Shown: positions 32,901-45,500 of the stretch, piece by piece
Numbering within the stretch: position 1 is the first letter of the stretch
How the letters are laid out: the number at the start of each line of letters is the position of its first letter
NCBI GenBank assembly: GCA_963678675.1
Contig: OY783199.1
Coordinates: forward strand, 23,991,546-24,055,545
Source of the DNA: Xiphydria camelus
Lineage: Eukaryota; Arthropoda; Insecta; Hymenoptera; Xiphydriidae
DNA length: 64,000 nucleotides
Direction of reading: 5' to 3'
Notes under the pieces: model-generated
Database searches by the model: none
Told to the model about the DNA's origin: nothing
What the model saw: only the letters and a program-made list of their open reading frames with translations
Position numbers and translations under genes: made by a program

Positions 32901-35900
32901 ACAAGTTTTGCCGTATCTATAGTTCTATAAATTGTAATTCCCCTGCCATATTCGGCAAAATGAAGTTCCCACTGTTTCTCTTTGGCTTCTTGCTTTAACG
33001 CGGCTTCTGAACTTAGTGGCGCTTTGAAGAGCGTCATCAAAGGTGGTTGCGGACTCCAAGTCTCTACTGTAGGCTTCACTTCCTCGCAATTGCCAAGGTC
33101 ATTGGCTGCGCTGCTTTTCGCAGTCAGACTATCCGACCTAGCGCTGTTTCAAGAGAACTTAAGTAAACCTCGCATCGTCAGAAAGTTGAACGGTTGAAAG
33201 TTACACCGCGCTTACAGGATAATTTTCGTTTTCGCCAAGAGTTCCGATATCTTTTGCACCACAAAATCCCGATCGTGTATTTGCGCAAATAGAAAAGATG
33301 CTCGAGCTGTTGTGACTAATATTGACTTGTCCACCGCGGTATTTGAGGACTGATTTTCAGCCGACTCGACCAGCCTCACTTCCCGCAATGGTACGACTAA
33401 ATTGACCACTTGCCTGACCTAAATTGAAGTACATCGTGAAAAGTAAACTAGTTTTTTTTTCATCCTGGAAGGAGCGGAACGCTTTCAATGGCATAATTCA
33501 TACCCTGCTCTCGAAACACAAATAGTTCTGCGATAAAAATATTCTCCCCCAAACATGTCTCTTATTATAAGGAGTCCACAATGTGGCGTCTATACTTCCA
33601 TCTAACTTTTCGCTGCTTGGTAGCCTGAATTGCAAGCGGTAAGCTTCTGAATGAGCTCGAGCGTCGAGGTCTCTTTTAAGAAACGACGGTTTCTTGGCTA
33701 CATTTTTACTGTGGAGACAATCTTTGTTAAAAGAATAAAATTACGAATGCCAGTTGACGCGAAAAAATCTGAGAGTTGAACATTCTGTACAGAAAGCGAG
33801 AAGCTTACCTTAATTTATTCAGGAGGTCTCTATCTTCATTAAACCCACTTTTCTCGTCGATGAGCCTGAAAACACAGATATTTCGTGTATAAATGAAAAT
33901 TTCTAATTCATGATATGATCGGCGTGAATATGTTTTGATACGTAATTGCATGATAACAATCGTACCTTTTCATCGCTATATTCGTAAGTTGCTCCATCAA
34001 CGAGAACGTTTCAGATTTGCGAAGGAACATTGAAAAGTAATGCTGCGGACAAATAATTGAATGTAGAAAATATCACGGGACAGTAGTAATGAGGTAAAAA
34101 GAAAACTACGGCTTTCGCGCGTACCTCTTTATTGTCTCGAGTTACCACTCGAATACTATCTGGAAACAGAATGGAATTGGTCTTGCTCAATTCAGTGATG
34201 TCTGCCCATCTTATGATCAACCTTGTTTCCTTCGAGAGTATGTAGGCATAGAAGCTCATATGATTTACCGAGAGATAAAGCCACCCTTGTCGTGGCAATC
34301 GAGATTTCCAGTAACTGGCGATCGAAGATGGACGATTATTTTTGGAAATATGTCTGAAGAGTTTTTCTCGTTTATCTTATCGATAATTACCTGCATGAAT
34401 AGTAATTTACAAGCTTTTCTTCCTTTGGTAAATTGAAAAGCTGATGAAACTTAAAGGATACTGTTTTGAAGGATTGTGGATCTTCTTCTGCAAAGAATTA
34501 TTGCGTGTACTTTCTACCGTGTGCGATAGCTTTCTCTATATTTTCTTTTACATATCGCAAAATAGAGCGACGTAATTTTGATGGAAAATGTTGTGGTCCA
34601 AAATGAAATGGAATTGAAGGTATTCGGGTAAACGCTATAGAAGAGCATTACGATTTCCGCACGCTTATTTCCAATAGAAACTATGTGCAATCATGCTGCT
34701 CCATTTTCCAAAGTTTTACAGAAGTATGAAATTATTATGAGAGAATCAAATTTACCAAAATATATCTTTAAACGCTAAACGTGACGACTGATGAATTTCT
34801 AAACATTTTTAACGCATTCCTTTTATCGTAGGTTTTTTTGGAGCAAAGTTGCTCAATCATACGATATGTTGTCAAAATAGATAGAATTACAGTACCATCC
34901 ACGATTTGGCTCTCCGGTACACTATTGGCAATAATGGATTGAATTTTGCAACAGACAAATTCCGTAATTTCCTCCTCAGTATCAAAAGATTTGAGAGTAT
35001 CCATCAAATTTGAATTAAGCCATTCCCAGTCCTGCAAGATCTCGTTATACGTCAACGAACATGCCACCGCTAGAAATAAAATTATAAATGCAATAAAATA
35101 CAATGTAATGCAATAAATTGGAAATGCAGAATAATTCTACTGTTATGGAAATTTATCTTTGCCGCGTTACACATATTCCAAGATGTGTGCAGCTGGCGTT
35201 TGTTTATATAAACACACTGATATCAGTTACGTCTCATTATCATCAACATTCTGGAAACCACTGGCGTACATTATTTTTATCAGTATGTAAGATTACAATG
35301 ATCTATGATGTTTTCTTTAACGAATCCCAACCACTTCTCCCTTGTAGAAGTGAAATTGTGATTTTTTGATTTAAAATCAATTTACCCCAATAAACCTCTG
35401 ATGATGGTGTCTGATGGAGAATTCTAAAAGGTGGTGGCTTTGTATCGAATACACTGTCGAGTGTTCCTACCAAGATTGAAGTGAGCCCCTTTACTTTTCC
35501 GTGACCTTTACGACGTTGTAGAACGAAATAGATAGTTGCTTGCTCGGTCACCCTTAAATACAAAAATTCTTATGACGTTTTAAAAGTAATTAAAAAAGTT
35601 AGCAGTTTCAAAGTAGTTTTAATACTTTTGAGATACGATAAACATGACCTTACCTTGTGAATAATTCGAAAGCATACATTTTAGTCTGTATAGAAATTAT
35701 CTTCGAGCACTACTTACTAGCGAAATTAACATTACGCTATTCTAAAAACATAAAATGCATGACATAACAATGACGATAAATTTGCTTTTTACAATTTTAT
35801 TCAATACATAACGTAATAGTGATAATGGTTACAAACATAGCTAATACCATTTACATCTCCTACATCTGATTGCCTGAACACAATTAATATCAAGTTATAT

Positions 35901-36609
35901 TTCCATCTCTTTGGACTGTTATATAAAAGAAAAAAAAACTCGCGTCTTAAACGCGATAAGAAATGAATGTAAACAGGATGGAGGGGAATTATTGGAGAAT
36001 AGCGTGGGCTATTGCGAAAATTGATGAGTTTCTACTTCAGTTTATCCGGGAGGTGTAAACCGGTTGAATAATTCAGTATTTCATAACGTAGGAAAACCTT
36101 TGCAGTTTTGCATTATGATCGTTCGAACGACCTTCGTTTATTGCATCTACTTATCCCATTAAAAAAAAAACAGGTAAAATCTCTGAGTAGCGCGAACTGG
36201 AAGGAAGGCCTTTTACGTCTTTTCTCGTAATTGTGAGTAAACAGTAAACTGTTGGCACGTGTACATTAAGAATGCCAGTAGATAGGGTAGTAATCGCTTT
36301 TGCTGTCAACTCGCTGCGACGGGACCAATAATAATATAGTATAGTATGCAATTGCGTCAATTTATATCCGGAAGATAAGCAAGTGATGACATTAGTTAGG
36401 TGAATAACGCTGTCACGCGCGTCAATTAGTCGGATGAATGTACGAAGTTAGAGGAAACCACGTTGGATTGGGACGACCAACTGAAGTTACGAAAAAAATT
36501 CGTGTCAGCTGTCTTTGACATTCGATGTAAACAGTAATTATAGGTGAGGATTTATTAGGACTCACCAAAGGGCATTGGCCAGGAGAACTTCTTGTGGCTT
36601 CACCCACAT
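29923..36609 (-). CDS. TBC1D9: TBC1D9-family Rab GTPase-activating protein
   Basis: Nineteen minus-strand exons were traced, with phases agreeing throughout: 36609-36566, 35552-35386, 35069-34896, 34487-34391, 34314-34125, 34042-33966, 33865-33809, 33708-33504, 33418-33216, 33143-32848, 32740-32537, 32448-32117, 31911-31756, 31671-31486, 31393-31205, 31127-30962, 30789-30430, 30337-30216 and 30141-29923. The total is 1147 residues. The order is N-terminal [15 protein letters not shown], two GRAM domains (about 130-250 and 270-400), the Rab-GAP TBC domain (about 490-700) with the arginine finger in IERDLHR (Arg540) and the glutamine finger in GYCQAMN (Gln575), then an EF-hand-like loop [13 protein letters not shown] (about 865). 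Both catalytic fingers are intact, so GAP activity on a Rab is expected; the Rab target is unknown. TBC1D9B is an equally valid name for the single insect gene. Confidence 0.93.
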
Positions 36610-38835
36610 GTCGTTCGTCGTTGATCCAGCACATATGGCAATAAAGAAACACCCCCGCGCGCACTTTACCCAAGAAACTCGCAAAAATTCTATCACTCGT
36701 CCCGACTGTCGCGTAAAAAAATTCACGGAAGATAAACCAGCGCAAACTGTAGCACAGATCCGTCGTCGGCTAGCGCTCCTACAATCAGTGCTGCCACCAG
36801 TGCCTTCATTAAGGAACTAAAATTTAAAAGAGGACAAAGTCCCACAATTTGATTTGCACGAGTGACGCGTGATCGAGTTATCATAAAGTTATATGCGTTT
36901 GAATTCTTTTGAGCAGTATTATTTAAGTAACTTTGTAAATTTACTTTACTATTATATATATTTATGAATGAGATCCGAACAAACGGATTAATCCGATAAT
37001 TCATTGATTACATCGACGTCGAATTCAGGCTCAGCAGAGTGCTGCAAGTTTGATAAGCGCAGATTTCTACCGATCGTACTTACGTCAAGAACTTCTTTCA
37101 GTTGGTCGAGGTAGCTAGAATATTTGGACGAAGAGAAGCAATGAAAGCTCCGGTGAATTCAAGTAAAGATTTTATTGAAATATAAGGAATCTGTACCAGA
37201 CAGAACTAAAATTACTGTTGGATTTGGTACTACCGGGGTTCACAGATCGTGTATACCTGCGTGGTCACTGTACTATCATCTTCTTGCATTTATCATAAAA
37301 GGTTGAGTGTCTATAAGTACAGAAACATAATCGAAGGTACACGCGCACAGTCTATCTCGAAATTCTAAACCTAAAAAAGGATCCGTCTCTCCACCTGCTG
37401 TTGCAGCTTACATTTACAAATTAGAGGGATTTTTTCTCCTCTATTTACAACCGATAACTCAGAATTCTATCGCTACGCTTCTTCGCCTTTCCACACCTCG
37501 TTTACATTATAACGTGCAAGGAGTTTATCTATTTACAGTTTTTTACAGAACGCTTCCTCAATGTACAGTATTTCATTACAATGATATTCATTTGTTTATA
37601 GGCTCCATTGTAATGCGAGTCGCTAGAAACCCCACTTTTATTGTACACGAGGTATTCCAATAAAGAGGCCAAACTCTGCCACAGTAGTAATTATTATAAT
37701 AATCGATATGACCACTTTTCATTTCTTTTCAGAAAAAAAGAAATATTACCCCACAGAGTTATTTCAACACATGCATGGCTGTTAGACAAAGGAAACAATT
37801 TTATTTACAGTATGCACAATCTTATGTATGGAAAACCGGAATTACGCATCTTTATTCAAATAAAATTTCTTTTCGACGCGGCGCAGAGTAGTGTCCATCT
37901 TTGCAAGAACATCCCGTATACAGCGTCTAATAATACTATGCTAAGAAAATGTAAAAATCTAAAAATAATGATATTAATTGTAATAAATAAGCAACATATA
38001 TGATCAGCTTTATATGTATATTATATATCTATATCACTGATGTACTGGTTCTGAAAGTGCACGAGAAATGCACAGGGTATGTGTAAATATAAATAAATGA
38101 CGATCGAGTAACATTTAAGTTTAATAATACAACCATTTCGTCGTATATATCCACTGAAATGCTAAGTGACCCTCCATTGGGGAAACGTTGATTTCGTAAT
38201 TGTACGATTCGCGACAATGCATCCTCTACTAAAAAAAATCTTATTACTCATTGTCAGTTACGCTCAAAGCAGCTTGCGTGACTATTGATTCTATTAGACT
38301 GACTGTGTCCGTCTAAATAAATGTTTATCTTTATACACATTGGTATTCAGGCTGTTTGATTAAAATCAATTGAATGTTGTTTTGGAATTAGAAATGCATT
38401 AGCTGTCAGTAAGAAATCATGCTAAATTAATTTCGAACCTCTTTTTTTTTATTTTTATTTTTTATTAACGGGAACGATGGAAGTCAGAGAGGAGGCCCCA
38501 GTAGTTACCGTTCATTGGAATCTCGATTGAGAGAAGACCAACGAGCGTCAACTCTCAACGACGCCGACATCTGTGACATTCCAAGAACCTTTAAAAACCA
38601 CCCGCCAAAACCAATTTACCCATGCTCTTAACACCCGCGAGCGGTATGAACGTTCTCTTCGATAGCTCATTATATTCTAATAAAAAGGAAAATATTCACT
38701 GATAAATACAATAGTAATATCATTCATGAGAAATACAGCTCGTACGAAGTCGGTGTTTCTTTCCACCAAAAAATTATACCCTTACCAAATCATTCAGCCT
38801 CATTATTTGTAGCAGGACTCGAATCTACGAAGCGC

Positions 38836-38854
38836 GGTGTGTGTGTGTGTGTGT
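38836..38854. repeat. GT microsatellite
   Basis: About nine GT units. Confidence 0.85.
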
Positions 38855-39134
38855 ATCTAGGAACCAATTAAAATGGACGAACTGAAATTGCCATCACCTC
38901 AACGTATTGCATTTGCCGAAGTCCTCGGTGACACTGAAAACAATCTCGGTTGCAGACTACCCATTTACCGTTTACTGATAGCGACGATCGTTGGAACGCG
39001 AAATGCGATCAAACAGAAATTTTATACATCATCTCTAATGTACGTTTTAGATCTTCTTTAGCGAGTTTAAAATCTAACGAATGTTTCATTACAATTTACG
39101 CGATTTGACGATATCCTAAATTCAATGAAGCGGG

Positions 39135-39157
39135 GTACGTCTTCGGCGAAGACGTAC
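39135..39157. repeat. Perfect 10-bp hairpin downstream of Pc
   Basis: GTACGTCTTC and GAAGACGTAC flank a GGC loop. It lies in the probable Pc 3' UTR, about 380 bp past the stop, and could form a stem in the RNA. Confidence 0.5.
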
Positions 39158-39538
39158 ACCGTTAATTTTGTTCGGGAATAGTTCACGAAAGTTTAATATC
39201 AACCGATATATCAAAAGCTGATTCTCGCGCGTTCACGACTCAATCTTAATAGCAAAAAATCGTCCGATATTCTTTGTCAACAGTTATACCTTAACCTTTA
39301 AGAATTATCTCCATGATTTCTGAAAGCATATACTTCAAAGTTCGTCGTACCTCTGTGTCAGCCTGCGCTCGACTATAATCCGACCCACTCCTATTCATTC
39401 AGGAGTACGTTCTTCGCTAGTCCATCTTCTTCCGCTTCGAATTTCACGCGCGAAAGTGTGAAAATAATTTATATTTACAGCAATTCGATAGAATTCATAT
39501 TTCTCTTTCAATCGATTAAGGTTCGCCGCAGGACCGCT

Positions 39539-42500
39539 TTAATAAATATCGCTTTTACGATCAGGATCCCTCCTCTCCCGGAAGAATCCTTTCTCAGTCT
39601 TGCACTCCCTGATGGTGACGGTTTTCAGGTTGACGGTGACGTCTGTAATGAAAACCTGATCCGCGACGGGATTTCTCGCGTACCAATAGTCAGTGCCGGG
39701 ACTCGCAAGAGGGACGTACATCTCGGGTTTAGTGATTTCCGTTTGTTTGATGCTCGGTGCATTGTTGTTGTTGCTGCTGCTGTTGTTGTTGTTATTGTTG
39801 TTGTGACCGTGATGGCCATTGACGACGGTCTGTAACCTATTGTTATTCGTGTAAGAATCCGTTGGACTGGGCGATTTGCGTTCGCCGTTCGTGTCAGTCG
39901 TCACCGAGCCATTCGGTTTGTCCTGCTTGTGGTCGGAGGGCAAATGCCTCTTTTTCACGGTTTGCTCTAGGGGTGTGTCGATTTGGGGGGATAAGGGCGC
40001 GGATGGCGCCCTCGGAAGGGACGGTGGAGGACCGTGCGGTACGTCGGCCTCCGGCCGCTTCTTATCTTGTACCGCGGGTGCCGGGGTCGTCGGTACCGCT
40101 GGCAAAGGCTCTTCGGGAGTGGACTTCACACTGGAGGACGACGGTCTCCTGCCGTTCACCTTGTGAGTCTGCAAAAGACGACAAAAATATGACTTCGATC
40201 CTCGAATCGTCGAGAACTGCCGACTAATGCAGAAGAGCAAACCGCCGTGCTTACGTGGTAGGAAGGCGACGTAGGGTTTCCCTTCAGTGGAAGTAACCTG
40301 GGAATCTTGTTAGGCGGCGGACTTCCACTGGCACTGGTCGGACTGCTCGTAGTGATAGTCACTCCAATTTTACCAGATTCTTTACTCAGGACTTCGGCCT
40401 TTCTCTTGGTCCCTGCCGGCTCTCTCCTCGGTAAGAGAGGAATATCAACGCTACTGTTGGAACTGTCGGAGTCCACGCTAAAGGCAGACGCCGTCAGTTC
40501 CGGGGGCGTCGGAGACTCGTGGCCGTCTAACGAGCTCGGAAGCGTATCCTCGTCGTGCGTGACGGGATTTAAACGGGGTGCGGAGGTGCTGCCGGTCGTA
40601 GACTCGTCTTGACTATCCTCGCCCACCTTCTCGTCTCCGCCGGGTTCCTCTTCCACCACTAGGTTGGCTAAAACTTCCTCCTGGGATGAAAGACGAACGT
40701 TTGAAGTAATGTCGACGCTTCTCTGTTACGGAAAAGAAAACTATCTCCTTGTATCTTCGGATTAGGCAGGAAGGCGATCGGACGGAAGGACTCACGTTAT
40801 ATCTGGTATCCCTACGCCTGGGTCTCCTGGTGGACACGTCTCCGCCTTTCTGACTCTCCTCGTAAAGCTCTATCAACCTTACGTCCAAAATATTCTCTTC
40901 CGGCTCCCACGTGTTGTACTTCTTGCTCCAGCCCTTCCATTTCACGAAGTACTCGACTTTGCCCTGCAACGGAAAGAAGAACGGGACGCTTCAGATACGC
41001 TGGGGCACACTGGCGGGCAACGTTATTTGGATGTCGAAAAGGTACAAAAATATCGAGGGGAATTTAATCTTGAAAAGACTGTTGTCAGTTCAATTGAGTA
41101 GAGAGAGAGAGAGAGAGACTTTCCTCAATCGAAGACTGCATAAAATACAGTTCGTAATTCAATTGATTCTGCACGTGGTGTGTTTCTCAAACGATCGTAA
41201 CGAACACTCTTATTTCCAATCCAGCAGCAGAAGAAGAGAGACAATCGACAACAAGTGTACGACAACCGTAGCAACGGGTTTTCAATTCCAGTATTCTCAG
41301 AACCAGCGGTCTAGAAATATACGCGCGTGTACATATATCAACATCTCCCGCACGAGGCGCATATCAAAAGCCCACTCCAGACTGAAGTGTATTATTTATT
41401 TGTCTCCTCTGCCGCAGTTTCCCTGGGTGCGGATAGTTTGCGCGTACACTCGGAATTTCCCGAAGGGTCGTTTCCGTGTTTGCAAAATGATTTCTTTCGC
41501 AGCGGGTCCGAGGGAGAAAAAAAGGAGGGAAAGAACGGCAAGTAGTGCGAGGAAAACGCGGCAGAGTCGTCTCTCGCCTGACGTAACGGACGAACTATTT
41601 GCGGAATGCTCTCGCGCAAGACGGTTTATTTTTGCGACAAACCCCGTCGAGATTGGAAAAGGTGTGCCTGCTGTGCGACGGCGTTTTCCAGCACCGTTTC
41701 ATCCGACCTAATCTCCATACCGCGGGATCGTGCGCAGCGTAGCATCTACGCGAATGTACAATAGATCGCAGTTACAGCTTGCAGTGAACGGCTAGCGGCG
41801 ATACAAAATTTTCCAAACATGCATCCGAACTCAAATTAAATTTGTGTAGCAAAAATGAGGCTCTCCGGATCCGATCTTCGCAACGCGATTCGGAAGAGAA
41901 TCGAGTGTGCACAAATGGGATATTAAAAAAAAAATCGTCAGTATTTCCGTTTCGTGATAATCATGACTAGACGGTAAAAAAATTTTGTCAATAATTGTTA
42001 ACACCATATCGCCGGTGTGGACCTATAAGTGCCACATCTGGTGTTATTCTTCCGTCTTATACCATTGTTATATCCAACACCAAAAGAGAGAAGAGAGTCG
42101 TCCATATAGGTATTATAGATTCACACCGCAGAATTTTGACGATGTATTCTTATTTCGATTTCATGTGCTACACGTTACAACCGCTAGCTCACAATATATA
42201 TAATTATGTAATATATCTTTTTCCACGTGACGTACAGCCCCCAGTTCTCTCCACGTGAAATATTTTCCTACCCTCATTCTCCTCTACACTTCCTACCGTA
42301 TTCGTCACCTCAGAGTTTCGATTTAATTTGAAAATTCTCGATCAGTCTCTCCCTGAAAACCAATCCCGAATGGCTATGGACGTATTGTTATAAACAACGT
42401 ACACACACATATCGCCTCCAGGGCTCTAGATCGATAATTACGATGCAATACGCGGCAACGTGACCGGTGCAAATTACGGCTTTCGTTAATGTCTGTTAAT

Positions 42501-45500
42501 GTCTCGAACGAAGCGCGGAAGAAGTAATGAGAGGACGTGTGTACGAATTCGAACGCGATGTGAATTAATGCCTTATCAGTTACGGGCGTCGTGAAAATGA
42601 TTTAACGACCCAGTCACTCTTGACTGGTGGTACATACGGGATGTTTCGACCCTACTCCAGCGTAATCGAAGCTTGGCATTCAATTGCACACCTCGGCAGC
42701 GATCGGCGATCGAACGTAACCGAGAGATTACAGAATCCCGGATTATCATTATCGAAAAATTAAGACTTTACCGAGTATCGCCATCACATGGAGTTTTGCA
42801 CTTAATGCCAGCCTCCCTGTATGCTATTTTCATACATCCCTTACTTTCCCGGTGTACCTTTCCCTCTAACGATCAATTCCACAACGCGAATCTTAAACGG
42901 CGTTTAATCTATCCATCTGTTCAACCAACGAACGTTTGAGAATGAGAGCTTAAACTTCGTTTAAGAATTAAACTCGAATTATGGAACTGACCCTAAAAAG
43001 TACCAAAATCACGGTGCTTGATGGAATTTGGAAATAAAATTCCCTGATTTTTTTCCAGGCTCGTTTTTCCTGTACCTCGTAGATATATCACACATGTGCA
43101 GCATTGCATACTAGGTATACCAGTTCTTTCGGACGATTTTATCGGCAAGAAGAAACATTGTTTAGAACTCGGAAAATTTTTACCTCGATATGGATCCGGA
43201 CCAAAAAGCCGACTGCGAGGCTCTCAATTCATTATTTTCCATCAACGAGAAATTTCAAGAAGTAATTCCACCACATGTATATCCTGTTACGCGCAGTAGG
43301 AAATATTAATTGCACCACTGCATCGTAGTTAATAAACGTTTATTTAAATATGGCGAAATGCACTCGAGTTAACATTTTCATGTAGCATCAGTACGTTCCG
43401 CGGTCGTCTTCCTGACATGTCGATGGCTCGCAGTTCGTCGAACAGTCGTACTTACTGCTGGCCTGACTGCATCATTATCGAATGATTTTGTCGTTATAGG
43501 TACCTACTTGCTGCGAATATTGTAGATTTTTGGATGCGTCGCTGGCCCGGTATTCGCCAAACGATGTGCCGCAGCATGTGCATTATCGCGGACGTACACT
43601 GGCTTGTGCAATTTCAACCGGGTCGAGTATTTCATTGTAGCGAACTAATATTTGTTAACTATTACAATATTTAATTGTTCCACGAGTGATTACTTCTAAA
43701 CTCTTGCTCGAGACAACCAAATATTGTAATAATTAACGAATATTATATTTCCTCCAGCGAGATATTTATTTCGCCATATTTAAATTTACTTTTATTATTA
43801 GGTAATCAATTATTTCCTCGGTGAACTGATATTAATGGCTAACCCGCGAAAATAGAATCACTCTATCATTATATGCATTCCTGATTAATGGATTTCTTGA
43901 GTTTTAATTTAATTATCGTGAAAAGTGTGAAATTATTATAGCAGATAACGCGGGAGGAGTAGCGAGACGCGTTATCGGCTTCAAGCGCGTGGCGATCACT
44001 GTACGCGGATCAATGGGGAGGTGGCGAATGTACGCCACAACGGCGCGCTAGATAACCCGCTTGGGCTTGTTTTTGCAAATTAACGGTGAGACGCCGAATT
44101 TAGCCTTCCGTATATATCTATGTGGTATTTTAAAGTACATATATAAGGGGAATCGCGTACGATAAATTCTCGTGTCGAGAATGATGAAATAAATTCGTAT
44201 CGACGTGGCGCGCACTAGAATCGACCGCATTTTAACTTTTGAAGGATGCAATGAGAATCCGATCGTAGTTACTGCATCGTTTTAAAGGAAAAGAACTTTC
44301 CGAGAATTCTTTAAACTCTGTAGCTTTTTCCAGACTTTCTTAACATTTTCATGACATACAAAATCCCCTGACAATTCCAGAATTTCCTGATCGCTGGACA
44401 CCGCCACCGAACATAAACTGAAGTCTTCAAGTTTACGTTCGATGACAACCGCGTAAGTTGATCAAACGGAAACCGAAATCCCGGTGTGGAAAATTAGTTT
44501 GACCACTGTAAACGCACGTGGCATCAAGGACGCCTCCCTCGAGTTATATCACTTGCATCTGCAAATTTCTATACATACATATATGTAAGAGGAACGGATC
44601 GGTACACGCAACGCCGAGATATTGAGCCGTAAATTGTTCCTGGACGACAAAGACATTAACGGGAGCATGCAAATCGCATGATCCAATTTCCGCTTCCTTT
44701 ATGTCCCTTCGATCGACTCAACGATACCGAGTAAGTTCAGGAGAGCACGCGCGACGCTACTTCCAAAGTGGCGTATGTCCGGCAAAGAGGAAAAGCCGAC
44801 TGGACGGATAGCGAAATAAAAAATAGAATGATTACGTTCCGTTCTCGTTTCTTCGCTTAGCGATTCGAAGTAGATCGAGATCCCGATGAGACTCGCTAAA
44901 TTTTATCTCGTCGAATCGGGATAAAAACACTAACTCGCGAGGATCGTCGACTCTCAATTACATCGTTGTACAACTTTCCAAATTAGAATCCAATAAACTC
45001 GAGGCCGCATAATTGCGTAATCGTAAGTACGAGAGAGAGTAATAATTATCATCTACTCTCGCGTATAGCGTCGGTTAATTCAAAGAAATTGAGTCAAAGG
45101 AATTTACACCGACTTGAGTTTATCGGACTCTAAGGCCCACTTGTTCAATGCAAATTCAAGCTGAACCAGCCTTGAACTTACATTGAACAAGTGGGCCTCA
45201 GTTGGAAAGATCTACACTGTTATTATGATCGACAGTCGATGGAACGTAACGCATTACGCAGCGCCAGCGAAACTGTGCGTCGATAGGAAAATAGACGAGT
45301 ATTAATAATGTTTAAAAAGCGACGACACCGAACGCGTCGCCAGTGTTTGCTCGTCGTCGAAGTCTACACCGCGAGAACTCGTTAAGCGTCCGTGCCATCG
45401 GTGGCATCGATAGAGAATGATTTTATTACCGGCACCGCTACACACGGTCGCTTCGTTAACCGGTAAACGATAAAAGAAGAGAAGGCATCGCGCGAGGCTG

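Larger units (their letters stand above)
36610..39538. other. Intergenic region TBC1D9 5' / Pc 3'
   Basis: No coding exon is supported. The right part must hold the Pc 3' UTR; minus-strand AATAAA hexamers occur near 37174 and 38448-38465. The left part should hold the TBC1D9 promoter. A GT microsatellite (38836-38854) and a perfect hairpin (39135-39157) are present. Confidence 0.5.

Noticed and set aside
36723..36820. Minus-strand frame with a hydrophobic start (MKALVAALIVGALA) just upstream of TBC1D9
   Set aside because: It resembles a signal peptide but ends after 28 codons, and the TBC1D9 start is clear at 36609. Probably 5' leader sequence.
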